Shown here one piece after another: positions 7,645 through 14,917 of a stretch of DNA of 24,853 nt. Source of the stretch: Gaiellasilicea sp035645095 (GTDB lineage Bacteria; Actinomycetota; Thermoleophilia; Gaiellales; Gaiellaceae). A model generated the notes under the pieces. That model was given only the letters and a program-made list of their open reading frames with translations. It made no database searches and was not told where the DNA came from. The position numbers were made by a program, and so were the translations under genes. Each line of letters starts with the position of its first letter. Position 1 is the first letter of the stretch. The stretch is taken from NCBI GenBank assembly GCA_035645095.1, contig DASQNG010000114.1, positions 1 to 24,853 on the forward strand, read 5' to 3'.

Positions 7645-8279
7645 CCGACGTGTGGTCGGAGCGGGCGCCTGCCTACAGGGAGGCGCCGGAGCAGCGCGAG
7701 GGCGAGGACCTCGACCTGATCGTCGCCTGGGCGGAGGGAGCCGAGACCGCGCTCGACGTCGCGACCGGCGGCGGCCACGTTGCACGCCGCCTGCGCGAGG
7801 CAGGCCTGCGGGTCGTCACCGCCGATCCCGCCCCCGGGATGCGGCCCGACGTCCTCTGCCGGGCGGAGGACCTCCCGTTCGCGGACTCCTCGTTCGACGT
7901 CGTCGTCACGCGCATCGCCCCGCACCACTTCGAGGACGTCGGTGCCGCGGTCGGCGAACTGGCACGCGTCGCCAGGCGGCACGTCCTTGTGGAGGACACG
8001 CTGTACGCGAGCGAAGCCGTCGAGGAGGCGGAGCGGCTGCGCGACCCGACGCACGTGCGCTCGCTGAGCGAAGAGGAGTGGCGTGAGCTGCTCGAGGGAG
8101 CGGGGCTGGAGGTGGAGGAGGTGCGCGTCGTCGAGAAGCGCCACCCGCTCGAATCGTGGCTCGCGCGCACCGAGACCCCGGAGGCCGACGCCGTGCGCGT
8201 GCGGGAGCTCCTGCGCGACCACCTCGACGGCGGCTTCTACGTCGACGGGAAGATTCTGTTGCGGGCGAGGAAGCGCTAG
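7641..8279 (+). CDS. Class I SAM-dependent methyltransferase, inserted between sucC and sucD
   Basis: A 212-residue methyltransferase of the Methyltransf_11 type. Seen: motif I ALDVATGGGHVARRL (37-51), an acidic SAM-ribose position in VVTADPAPGM (58-67), and AEDLPFADSSFDVVVTRIAP (75-94) covering the motif II/III region, as in UbiE/MenG-like enzymes. The start is GTG at 7641, overlapping the sucC stop by four bases; its TAG stop shares one base with the sucD GTG (8277-8281). This packing means it is translated as part of the sucCD operon. The substrate is not evident: small-molecule substrates are common for the fold, and nothing here points to quinone synthesis. Base composition matches its neighbours. 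Confidence 0.88.
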   Translation: MTDVWSERAPAYREAPEQREGEDLDLIVAWAEGAETALDVATGGGHVARRLREAGLRVVTADPAPGMRPDVLCRAEDLPFADSSFDVVVTRIAPHHFEDVGAAVGELARVARRHVLVEDTLYASEAVEEAERLRDPTHVRSLSEEEWRELLEGAGLEVEEVRVVEKRHPLESWLARTETPEADAVRVRELLRDHLDGGFYVDGKILLRARKR

Positions 8280-9148
8280 TGGCGATCCTCGTCGACCGCG
8301 AGACGAAGCTCGTCGTCCAGGGCCTCACCGGCTCGGAAGGCCGCTTTCACGGCGTCCGCAACCGCGACTACGGGACGCAGGTCGTCGCCGGCGTCACACC
8401 GGGCAAGGGCGGGCAGGACGTCGAGGGGATCCCGGTCTTCGACACCGTCTCCGACGCCGTCCGTGAGACGGGCGCGAACACGACGATGGTGTTCGTGCCG
8501 GCGCGCTTCGCCGCCGACGCCATCTACGAGGCGGTCGACGCGGGCATCCGCACCGTGATCTGCATCGCCGAGGGCCTCCCCGCGCACGAGATGCTGCGCA
8601 TCTACGCCTACATCCGGCCGCGCGGCGTCACGATGCTCGGGCCGAACTGCCCCGGCGCGCTGTCGCCGGGCAAGGCGAACGTCGGGATCATCCCCGCCGA
8701 GATCTTCCGCGAGGGCTCGATCGGCCTCGTGTCGCGCTCCGGCACGCTGACGTACCAGATCGGCCACGAGCTGACGCAGATGGGGCTCGGGAACTCGACG
8801 ATCGTGGGCATCGGTGGCGACCCGGTCGTCGGCTCGTCGTTCATCGACGTTCTCGCGCAGTTCGAGGCCGACCCCGAGACCGAGTACGTCGTGCTCGTCG
8901 GCGAGATCGGCGGCGACGAGGAGGAGAAGGCGGCCGCGTTCATCGAAAGCTCGATGTCGAAGCCGGTCGTCGCCTACATCGCCGGCTTCACCGCCCCCGC
9001 CGGGAAGACGATGGGGCACGCCGGTGCGATCATCTCCGGCTCGTCCGGGACCGCGCAGGCGAAGAAGGACGCGCTCGAGGCGAAGGGCATCCGCGTCGGC
9101 ACCTCGCCGACCGAGGCCGCCGAACTCGTCGCCCGCGTCGCCTCCTGA
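8279..9148 (+). CDS. sucD: Succinyl-CoA ligase alpha subunit
   Basis: The CoA-binding alpha subunit, 289 residues, normal length. Seen: the N-terminal start MAILVDRETKLVVQGLTGSE with the CoA-binding region; VFVPARFAADAIYEAVDAGI; CIAEGLPAHEM; GPNCPGALSPGKANVGIIP (121-139); and GKTMGHAGAIISG (242-254), whose His247 is the phosphorylated residue. GTG at 8279 is chosen because it gives the family N-terminus and a one-base overlap with the methyltransferase stop; the frame is open further upstream but there it only shadows the methyltransferase. It works with sucC as one enzyme. The following 194 bp are non-coding. Confidence 0.97.
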   Translation: MAILVDRETKLVVQGLTGSEGRFHGVRNRDYGTQVVAGVTPGKGGQDVEGIPVFDTVSDAVRETGANTTMVFVPARFAADAIYEAVDAGIRTVICIAEGLPAHEMLRIYAYIRPRGVTMLGPNCPGALSPGKANVGIIPAEIFREGSIGLVSRSGTLTYQIGHELTQMGLGNSTIVGIGGDPVVGSSFIDVLAQFEADPETEYVVLVGEIGGDEEEKAAAFIESSMSKPVVAYIAGFTAPAGKTMGHAGAIISGSSGTAQAKKDALEAKGIRVGTSPTEAAELVARVAS

Positions 9149-9246
9149 CGGCCCGCCGCGCCGAGCAAGACCAGTCGTACGTCGGCGCCCCTTGAGTCGC
9201 ATTTTGGCAGCGGCTTCTGGCGCGACCGCGCGTCCGTGAACCGACA

Positions 9247-9260
9247 TGAGAGAGGTCTCA
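9247..9260 (+). promoter_or_regulatory. Palindrome TGAGA-N4-TCTCA, candidate operator 1
   Basis: A perfect inverted repeat TGAGA/GAGG/TCTCA (extended to 6+6 with A/T at the ends, 9246-9261). It ends 82 bases before the ATG of the beta-helix gene in the 194-bp gap after sucD. The same palindrome with the same 4-base spacing occurs at 10772-10785, 79 bases before another exported-protein gene. The rest of the gap shows no clear gene or terminator. Confidence 0.45.
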
Positions 9261-9342
9261 TCGCCGCCTCACCGACGGCTCATCGGTGTCGGGAACCGTG
9301 TCTCTCGTCACTTCCAGTCAACTCGGACGAACGGGGGAAACG

Positions 9343-9864
9343 ATGCAGAACGCACTGGGCAAGGGTCTGTGGGGCACGGCAGTGGCGGTGACCGCGGCGG
9401 TCGCGGGCTTGGCGGCGCCGCCTGCCGCCCACGCCGACGAGCGGGTCTGCCGCGGCACGATCGGCGCACGGTCGATCGACGGCGACATCAAGGTCCCGAG
9501 CGGCGCCATCTGCCGGCTCGTCGGCACGCGCGTCGACGGGAACGTGAAGCTCTACCGCGGCTCGACCTTGATCGCGACGAAGGTGGTGGTCGGCGGCAAC
9601 ATCCAGGCCGACAACTCGAGACGCGTGTCGGTCACCGGCAGCCGCGTCGACGGCAGCATCCAGCTGAAGTCGGGCCGGGGCTCGATCCAGCTGTCGGGGA
9701 ACCGGGTCGACTCCGACGTGCAGCTCTTCTCGAACCGCGGGCCGTCGGCCGTCTCGCGCAACGTGATCGGCGGGAACCTGCAGTGCAAGTCGAACCTGCC
9801 CAGGCCGACCGGCAGCGGCAACCGGGTGCACGGCAACAAGGAAGACCAGTGCAAGCGCCTCTAG
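9343..9864 (+). CDS. Secreted repeat protein, probable parallel beta-helix
   Basis: A 173-residue exported protein. ATG at 9343 is chosen because a G-rich ribosome site precedes it and it gives a clean signal peptide (about residues 1-31, ending PPAAHA before DE); the frame is open to 9286 but that adds no sensible sequence. The mature part has about six 19-21-residue repeats with a (V/I)-D/G-G-(N/D/S)-(I/V/L)-(K/Q) core: IDGDIKV, VDGNVKL, VGGNIQA, VDGSIQL, VDSDVQL, IGGNLQC. This pattern is expected for a right-handed beta-helix. Four Cys (36, 57, 148, 170) near the two ends could form caps or disulfides. Similar secreted proteins occur in actinobacteria, but their function is not known to me. 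The 3' end overlaps the kinase gene by 16 bases. Confidence 0.8.
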   Translation: MQNALGKGLWGTAVAVTAAVAGLAAPPAAHADERVCRGTIGARSIDGDIKVPSGAICRLVGTRVDGNVKLYRGSTLIATKVVVGGNIQADNSRRVSVTGSRVDGSIQLKSGRGSIQLSGNRVDSDVQLFSNRGPSAVSRNVIGGNLQCKSNLPRPTGSGNRVHGNKEDQCKRL

Positions 9865-10796
9865 CGACGCACGCGGAGCGGGACGCCGCGGCGGCCGGAG
9901 CGTGGCACCTCCACGAGGGCGACGAGATCGGCCCCGGCCGCCATGCGGTGCGGCTGCTCGGCGGCGGGAGGCGCTACGAGGCGTACCTGGCCTGGGACGA
10001 CGAGCTGCTGACGCTCGTCGTGGCGAAGCTCCTGCGGCCGAACCTCGTCGGCGATCCGGCCGCGCACGCGGCGATCGAGGCAGAGGCGCGCACCCTGGCG
10101 CGCCTCCACCACCCTGTCGTCGTGCGCTCGTTCGGCGCCGAGCTCGCCGGCCGCCGGCCGCACCTCGTGCTGGAGCACCTCGACGGGCCGCGCCTCTCGA
10201 CCCTGCTGCGGACGTCGGTCGTCGCGGTCGAGCAGGTGCTGACGCTCGCGCTGCAGCTCGCCTCGGCGCTCCACTACCTGCACCGACGGGACACGGTGCA
10301 CCTCGACCTGAAGCCGCGGAACGTGATCATGGGCGGGCCGCCGCGGCTGATCGACCTCTCGATCGCGAAGGCGACGGATGAGCTCGCCGACGTGCGGGCG
10401 CCGCTCGGGACGAGGGCGTACATGGCTCCCGAGCAGGCGCACCCGGCGCTCTTCCCGCTGCTCGGGCCGCCGGCCGACGTCTGGGGCCTCGGCGCGACGC
10501 TCTACGAGGCGCTCGCGAAGCGGCCTGCCTTCCCCGGCGGCTCGGAGGCGCCAGACGCGGCGCTCGAGGAGCGCTATCCGCAGCTCGTCCGCGCGCCGGA
10601 GCCGCTTCCCGCCGACGTGCCGGCCCCGCTGGTCCAGCTCGTGCGGTCGTGTCTCGCGTTCGATCATGCCGCGCGGCCGGCGCCGGCGGAGCTCGCCGCG
10701 GAGCTCGAGGAGCTCGTCGCCCGCCTGCCGCGGCCGCGACTCGGACGCCTGCGACCCGGCGGCAGAAAAGGTGAGAGCACTCTCAGCCGCATCTAA
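9849..10796 (+). CDS. Soluble Hanks-type serine/threonine protein kinase
   Basis: A 315-residue cytoplasmic protein kinase with no membrane segment or sensor domain. Seen: the ATP-site Lys60 (VVAKLL), Glu79 or Glu77 in the C-helix, the catalytic loop HLDLKPRNV (151-159) with D153, K155 and N158, the metal-binding loop IDLS (168-171) in place of DFG, GTRAYMAPEQ (187-196), and ADVWGLG (209-215). The catalytic Asp, Lys and Asn are all kept, so it should be active despite the HRD-to-HLD and DFG-to-DLS changes. GTG at 9849 is the nearest in-frame start before the domain and overlaps the beta-helix gene by 16 bases, pointing to co-expression. Its last codons carry the second TGAGA palindrome. Targets are unknown. 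Confidence 0.88.
   Translation: MQAPLATHAERDAAAAGAWHLHEGDEIGPGRHAVRLLGGGRRYEAYLAWDDELLTLVVAKLLRPNLVGDPAAHAAIEAEARTLARLHHPVVVRSFGAELAGRRPHLVLEHLDGPRLSTLLRTSVVAVEQVLTLALQLASALHYLHRRDTVHLDLKPRNVIMGGPPRLIDLSIAKATDELADVRAPLGTRAYMAPEQAHPALFPLLGPPADVWGLGATLYEALAKRPAFPGGSEAPDAALEERYPQLVRAPEPLPADVPAPLVQLVRSCLAFDHAARPAPAELAAELEELVARLPRPRLGRLRPGGRKGESTLSRI
10772..10785 (+). promoter_or_regulatory. Palindrome TGAGA-N4-TCTCA, candidate operator 2
   Basis: TGAGA/GCAC/TCTCA, a perfect inverted repeat with the same arms and spacing as the site at 9247-9260. It lies in the last codons of the kinase gene and ends 79 bases before the ATG of the repeat protein. A -10-like TAGAAC sits about 33 bases downstream at 10819-10824, so a bound protein would lie just upstream of the polymerase. 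Confidence 0.45.
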
Positions 10797-10864
10797 TCGT
10801 CGTTCAATTTCTGCGGGGTAGAACGAATGCGAACCGTTGACCAGCAAGAAAAGGAGGAGCGAAA

Positions 10865-11368
10865 ATGGGCAAGTTGATCGTGATCGTGATTGCCGCCGCC
10901 CTCGCCGTCGGCAGCATCGGCTCGCTGTTCATGAAGTCGCGTCACTCTCAGCCGGGCGACTCGATCGTGCTCGCGTCGGACGGACGCAAGGACGACGTCG
11001 AGGTCGAGCTCGCCACGGAGGAGAGCGAGGGCGACGGGGACGACACCGAGGGAGACGACGGGACGTCGGGCGGCGCGAACACCGGCGACGGCGACCGGAC
11101 GGCCGGGAACGACGGCACGAGCGGCGGCGCGAACACCGGTAACGGGGACGCGACGGCCGGGAACGACGCCACGAGCGGCGGGGTTAACACCGGCGACGGC
11201 GACGGCACGGCCGGCAACGACGGGACGGACGGCGGCGACAACACGTTCGTCCAGGCCCCGGCTCCGAAGCCGGTGCGCTCACAGCCCGCACAGCAGGCGC
11301 CGGCACCGGCCCCGGCTCCGGTGGACGCGGACAGCGACGACGGCTACTCGGACGGCGGCGACACGTAG
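10865..11368 (+). CDS. Membrane-anchored Asp/Gly/Thr repeat protein
   Basis: A 167-residue protein with an N-terminal hydrophobic segment (about residues 3-22: KLIVIVIAAALAVGSIGSLF) that should act as an uncleaved signal anchor. It is followed by an acidic stretch, three and a half 18-residue repeats (65-127; consensus DGTSGGANTGDGDxTAGN), a Pro/Ala spacer (130-152) and an acidic tail. The start is secure: a strong Shine-Dalgarno AAGGAGG precedes the ATG. The repeats are rich in Asp, Asn, Gly and Thr, as in calcium-binding or stalk-like surface regions, but no RTX or EF-hand motif is exact. I do not recognise a family. It is flanked by the kinase upstream and a two-component system downstream, and shares an upstream palindrome with the beta-helix gene. 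Probably exposed outside the membrane. Confidence 0.75.
   Translation: MGKLIVIVIAAALAVGSIGSLFMKSRHSQPGDSIVLASDGRKDDVEVELATEESEGDGDDTEGDDGTSGGANTGDGDRTAGNDGTSGGANTGNGDATAGNDATSGGVNTGDGDGTAGNDGTDGGDNTFVQAPAPKPVRSQPAQQAPAPAPAPVDADSDDGYSDGGDT
11057..11245 (+). repeat. 54-bp in-frame tandem repeat (about 3.5 copies)
   Basis: Units at 11057-11110, 11111-11164, 11165-11218 and a partial one at 11219-11245, each encoding 18 residues. Nucleotide identity is high as well as protein identity, which suggests recent duplication by slippage or recombination and possible copy-number variation between strains. Confidence 0.85.
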
Positions 11369-11382
11369 GCGCTCGGCGGCAG

Positions 11383-11405
11383 GCGGGGCGCGGCGGCGGC
11401 CCCGC
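11383..11405 (+). terminator. GC-rich hairpin after the repeat-protein gene
   Basis: GCGGGGC (11383-11389), nine-base loop, GCCCCGC (11399-11405): a perfect 7-bp stem 14 bases after the stop at 11366-11368. No T-run follows, which is common for terminators in GC-rich actinobacteria. It would separate the repeat-protein transcript from the histidine kinase promoter. Confidence 0.4.
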
Positions 11406-11427
11406 GGCCGGCGGATCCGCGACGCGG

Positions 11428-11433
11428 TAGAAC
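11428..11433 (+). promoter_or_regulatory. -10-like TAGAAC before the histidine kinase gene
   Basis: TAGAAC is followed by six bases and a GTG at 11440. The 9-mer GGTAGAACG found here also occurs at 10817-10825 before the repeat-protein gene. No Shine-Dalgarno is seen, so a leaderless start is likely. Confidence 0.4.
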
Positions 11434-11439
11434 GTGACC

Positions 11440-12933
11440 GTGGCGACACACACGACGCGGGAGACGGAGCCCGCCGGTGAGCCCGGCGGTCTCCGTGCGC
11501 AGCCGGGAGCGGGTCTCGCGCGGCGGTGGCGCGTCGCCGGGATCCGGACCCGCATCCTCGTGCCCTTCATCGGCATGCTCGTGCTCGCCACGGTCGCGTC
11601 CGTCTTCCTCGCGCGCGCCGCCCTCCATGCCCGCCTCGACGACCGCATCGACCAGGAGCTCGCGCAGGAGGCGAGCGAGCTCCGGCAGCTCGCGAGCGGC
11701 GTCGACCCGGAGACGGGGGAGCCGTTCGCCGACGACGTGCGGCGCGTCTTCCGCGTCTACTTCGAGCGCAACATCCCGTCACCGTGGGAGGCGCTCCTCA
11801 CGTTCGTCGACGGTCGGCCGTTCCTGCGCAGCCGCGACGTCGCGCCCTACCGCCTCGACCGGGACCGCGAGCTCGTCGGGCGCTGGGCGACGCTCACGCG
11901 GCCCGAGCGATCGAGCGTCGTCACCCCGGCGGGGCAGGTGGAGTACCTGGCGGTGCCGCTCGAGCACGGCGGGAACGTGCTCGGCGTCTTCGTCGTCGCC
12001 GTCTTCCGCGACCTCGAGCGCGAGCCCTTCGACGAGGCGTTCCTCGCCGTCGGGGTCGTTGCGCTCGCGGTGCTGTTGATCGGCTCGCTCCTTGCCTGGC
12101 GTGTGGCCGAGAGCGTCCTGCGCCCCGTGCGGTCGGTGACGACCGCGGCGCGCTCGATCACGGAGACCGACCTCTCGCGCCGCATCGCGGTGGAGGGCAA
12201 CGACGAGGTCGCGGACCTCGCGGCGACCTTCAACGCGATGGTCGCGCGACTCGAGGCCGCGTTCGCGGCGCAGCGGCGCTTCCTCGACGACGCGGGGCAC
12301 GAGCTGAAAACGCCGCTCACGATCGTCCAGGGTCATCTGGAGCTGCTCGAGGAGGATCCGGCGGAGCGGGAGGCGACACTCGAGCTCGTGCGGGACGAGC
12401 TCGAGCGCATGGCGCGGCTCGTGAACGACCTGCTCCTGCTCGCGAAGGCCGAGGCGCCCGACTTCCTCCGCCTCGAGACGGTCGACGTCGAGGAGCTCAC
12501 GCACGAGCTGCACGCGAAGGTGCAGCCGCTCGGCGTGCGGCGGTGGGAGCTCGACAGCGTGGGGCGCGGCGTCATCGTCGCGGATCGCCAGCGGCTCACG
12601 CAGGCGCTGACCCAGCTCGTCGAGAACGCCGTCAAGCACACGGGGGAGGACGACGCGATTCGGCTCGGGTCCTCGGTCGACCACGACTCCGTCCATTTCT
12701 CGGTGGCCGACACGGGGGTGGGGCTTCCCGCGGGGGCGGAGCAGCGCATCTTCGAGCGCTTCGCCCGTGGGGGCAACGGCTCGCGCGACGGCGGCCTCGG
12801 GCTCGGGCTGGCGATCGTGCGCGCGATCGCGGAGGCCCACGGCGGTTGGGTCGACGTGCGGAGCGAGCCCGGCGCCGGCACGACGTTCACGGTCGCGGTG
12901 CCGCTCGGCGCCGGCGGAGGGAGGAGCGCGTGA
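11440..12933 (+). CDS. Membrane sensor histidine kinase
   Basis: A 497-residue sensor kinase that should phosphorylate the regulator encoded next. Seen: first transmembrane helix (about 39-58), an extracytoplasmic sensor region (about 60-200), second helix (about 202-220), a HAMP domain ending near residue 270, and the dimerisation domain with GHELKTPLTIV (286-296; phospho-acceptor His287). The ATPase domain has the N-box QLVENAVKHTG, the G1 box DTGVGLP, an F-box-like IFERFARG and the G2 box GGLGLGLAIV. GTG at 11440 is preferred over GTG at 11434, because the latter touches the -10 hexamer and could not lie in a transcript started from it. The stop overlaps the regulator start (GTGA, 12930-12933). 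The kinase gene precedes the regulator gene, the less usual order. The signal is unknown. Confidence 0.93.
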   Translation: MATHTTRETEPAGEPGGLRAQPGAGLARRWRVAGIRTRILVPFIGMLVLATVASVFLARAALHARLDDRIDQELAQEASELRQLASGVDPETGEPFADDVRRVFRVYFERNIPSPWEALLTFVDGRPFLRSRDVAPYRLDRDRELVGRWATLTRPERSSVVTPAGQVEYLAVPLEHGGNVLGVFVVAVFRDLEREPFDEAFLAVGVVALAVLLIGSLLAWRVAESVLRPVRSVTTAARSITETDLSRRIAVEGNDEVADLAATFNAMVARLEAAFAAQRRFLDDAGHELKTPLTIVQGHLELLEEDPAEREATLELVRDELERMARLVNDLLLLAKAEAPDFLRLETVDVEELTHELHAKVQPLGVRRWELDSVGRGVIVADRQRLTQALTQLVENAVKHTGEDDAIRLGSSVDHDSVHFSVADTGVGLPAGAEQRIFERFARGGNGSRDGGLGLGLAIVRAIAEAHGGWVDVRSEPGAGTTFTVAVPLGAGGGRSA

Positions 12934-13604
12934 CGAGGATCTTGATCGCCGAGGACGAGACGAGGATCGCCTCCTTCCTGGAGAAGGGGCTGCAGGCGAA
13001 CGGCTTCGTGACCACGGTGGCAGGGACGGGCGACGACGCGCTGCGCCTCGCGCTCCGCGGTGAGTTCGACCTGCTCATCCTCGACGTCGGCCTGCCGGGT
13101 CGCGACGGATTCGAGGTCCTGCGCGCGCTACGCGGCCAGGGCGTGCAGCTACCGGTCGTGATGCTGACGGCGCGCAGCGACGTGTCCGACACGGTCGCAG
13201 GCCTCGAGGGCGGCGCCGACGACTACGTGACGAAGCCGTTCCGCTTCGAGGAGCTGCTGGCGCGCGTGCGGGTGCGGCTGCGGGAGGAGCGTGCGCCGGC
13301 GGCGCTCGAGCTGCGGGTGGGCGACGTCGTCCTCGACCTGCGCACACGCAGCGTGCACGTCGACGGCGGCGCAGTCGAGCTCTCGGCGCGCGAGTTCGCG
13401 CTCGCGGAGCTCTTCTTCCGCCACCCGGGGCAAGTGCTGAGCCGCGAACAGATCCTGAGCCATGTCTGGGGGTACGACTTCGACCCGGGCTCGAACGTCG
13501 TCGACGTCTACGTCGGCTACCTGCGCAAGAAGATCGGCAAGCGCCGGATCACGTCGATCCGGCGCATGGGCTACCGGCTCGAGAAGACGCCGACGCCGAG
13601 CTAG
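12930..13604 (+). CDS. OmpR/PhoB-family response regulator
   Basis: A 224-residue response regulator paired with the upstream kinase. The receiver domain (about 1-115) has the acidic pocket AEDE (7-10), phospho-acceptor Asp52 (LILDVGLPG), Thr80 and Lys102 (TKPF). A winged-helix DNA-binding domain follows (about 125-218), with LSAREFALAELFFRHPGQVL and SNVVDVYVGYLRKKIG typical of OmpR/PhoB effectors. The GTG start at 12930 overlaps the kinase stop and has a good GGAGG-type ribosome site before it. It may control nearby envelope genes, and the repeated TGAGA palindrome is a candidate target, but OmpR proteins more often bind direct repeats, so that link is weak. It ends 11 bp from the convergent ahcY gene. 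Confidence 0.95.
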   Translation: MTRILIAEDETRIASFLEKGLQANGFVTTVAGTGDDALRLALRGEFDLLILDVGLPGRDGFEVLRALRGQGVQLPVVMLTARSDVSDTVAGLEGGADDYVTKPFRFEELLARVRVRLREERAPAALELRVGDVVLDLRTRSVHVDGGAVELSAREFALAELFFRHPGQVLSREQILSHVWGYDFDPGSNVVDVYVGYLRKKIGKRRITSIRRMGYRLEKTPTPS

Positions 13605-13615
13605 TGGCTCTTCGC

Positions 13616-14875
13616 CTAGCTGCCCGTCGGCGTGACCGACCACTGCTCCACGAAGGCGCGCTGCTTCGCCGTCGGCTCGCCGAGCTCGATCCCGAGTGTC
13701 GCGAGCTTCGTTCGCGCGATCTCGGCGTCCAGGTCGGCGGGGAACCGGTGCAGCCCGGGGTCGAGCCCGCCGCGGGCGAGGTGGTGCACTGCGAGGGCCT
13801 GCACGGAGAAGGACAGGTCCATGATCTCGACGGGGTGCCCGTCGCCACCGGCGACGTTCGTCTGGCGGCCGTCGACGCAGACGTAGGCGTGGCCGCCGCC
13901 GGGAAGCGGGTGCGCCGTCACGCCGGGCCGCACCTCCTCGCCCGGCGCGAGGGCGTCGAGTGCCAGCTCGCGCTCGTGGTGGCCGCCGTTCGCGAGCACC
14001 ACCCCGTCCTTCAGCAGCACCATCGCCTCGGCCGGGACGGCGTCGACTGCCCCCGTCGCCGCGATCACGACGTCCGCATCCGGGAGCGCGTCCTCGAGCG
14101 GCGCCACCCGGTGGCCGTCCATGTGCGCCTCGAGCGCAGCCACGGGCTCCACCTCGACCACGGTCACCCTCCCGCCCTGGCCGCGGGCGTAGCGGGCGAG
14201 GCCCTTGCCGACCCAGCCGTAGCCGACGATGCAGAACTCGCGGCCGGCGAAGCTCAGGTTCGTGAGCCGGTCGATGGCGGCGAGCGTCGACTGGCCCGTG
14301 CCGTAGCGGTTGTCGAAGAGGTGCTTGCAACGGGCGTCGTTCGCGAGCACCGCGGGGAACGACAGTCGCCCGGCACGCTCGAGCGCACGCAGTCGCGCGA
14401 TGCCTGTCGTCGTCTCCTCCGTCACGCCCGCGAGCCTCGCCGCGAGCTCCGGCCGGTGCTCGACGATCCGCGCGGTCAGCTCGAGCCCGTCGTCGACCAC
14501 GAGCTCCGGCTCCGTGTCGGCGACGGCGAGCAAGTCCGTGTGGAACTCCTCCGGCGAAGCGCCGTGGCGCGCGTGCACCTCGATCCCCCGCGCGACGAGG
14601 GCCGCGCAGATCGCGTCCTGCGTCGACCCGGGATTGGAGCCGGACGCGACGACCTGCGCGCCAGCGTCGGCGAGAACGGTCGCGAGGTAGGCCGTCTTCG
14701 CCTCCAGGTGAACGACGACGGCGACGCGACGGCCGGCGAGAGCGCCGTCCGCCAGGCGCTCGCGTGCGAGCCGGTTCAGCACCGGCGAGTGCCGCGCCAC
14801 CCAACCGATGCGCTGCTCGCCGGCGGGCGCGAGCGACGGGTCGGTGATCGAGGAGCGGGAGGCGGCGTCCGACAT
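13616..14875 (-). CDS. ahcY: Adenosylhomocysteinase (S-adenosylhomocysteine hydrolase), short archaeal-like form
   Basis: An NAD-dependent hydrolase splitting S-adenosylhomocysteine into adenosine and homocysteine, which removes the inhibitory product of methyltransferases. Seen: HLEAKTAYL (56-64), SGSNPGSTQD (78-87), GVTEETTTG (150-158), NDARCKHLFDNRYGTGQS (179-196) with substrate-site Lys184 and Asp188, the NAD-binding VGYGWVGKG (217-225) with acidic partner EVEP, and LANGGHH (294-300). At 419 residues it lacks the insert of many bacterial and eukaryotic enzymes and matches the compact archaeal/thermophile type, some of which prefer S-inosylhomocysteine. ATG at 14875 has a TAGGCT hexamer six bases upstream and no Shine-Dalgarno. 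Monocistronic, facing the response regulator. Confidence 0.93.
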   Translation of the reverse strand: MSDAASRSSITDPSLAPAGEQRIGWVARHSPVLNRLARERLADGALAGRRVAVVVHLEAKTAYLATVLADAGAQVVASGSNPGSTQDAICAALVARGIEVHARHGASPEEFHTDLLAVADTEPELVVDDGLELTARIVEHRPELAARLAGVTEETTTGIARLRALERAGRLSFPAVLANDARCKHLFDNRYGTGQSTLAAIDRLTNLSFAGREFCIVGYGWVGKGLARYARGQGGRVTVVEVEPVAALEAHMDGHRVAPLEDALPDADVVIAATGAVDAVPAEAMVLLKDGVVLANGGHHERELALDALAPGEEVRPGVTAHPLPGGGHAYVCVDGRQTNVAGGDGHPVEIMDLSFSVQALAVHHLARGGLDPGLHRFPADLDAEIARTKLATLGIELGEPTAKQRAFVEQWSVTPTGS

Positions 14876-14881
14876 GGCGCG

Positions 14882-14887
14882 AGCCTA
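14882..14887 (-). promoter_or_regulatory. -10-like TAGGCT before ahcY
   Basis: TAGGCT (14887-14882 on the minus strand) is six bases from the ahcY ATG, giving a probable leaderless transcript. No clear -35 at the usual distance. Confidence 0.45.
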
Positions 14888-14917
14888 GTCCCCCAGGTGA
14901 CCGCGCGAGGAACGAGA

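Noticed and set aside
9149..9246. Possible terminator after sucD
   Set aside because: Only short, widely spaced complementary pieces were found, with no convincing stem-loop.
9286..9342. Upstream extension of the beta-helix protein from ATG/GTG 9286
   Set aside because: It would put 19 polar residues before the signal peptide; ATG 9343 follows a ribosome site and starts the signal directly.
10948..11244. Pro/Ser/Val repeat frame on the minus strand opposite the repeat protein
   Set aside because: It is the complement of the 54-bp coding repeats and has no ribosome site; the plus-strand gene has a strong one.
11057..11245. Tandem repeats considered as a CRISPR-like array
   Set aside because: Units are contiguous 54-mers without unique spacers, keep the reading frame, and lie inside a gene with a good start site.
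11411..11420. Palindrome GCGGATCCGC upstream of the histidine kinase gene
   Set aside because: A 10-bp palindrome of this composition is expected by chance in such GC-rich DNA, and no second well-placed copy was found.
13149..14804. 551-codon frame on the minus strand across the response regulator and ahcY
   Set aside because: It is an Arg-rich shadow; both genes on these bases have full domain sets in other frames.
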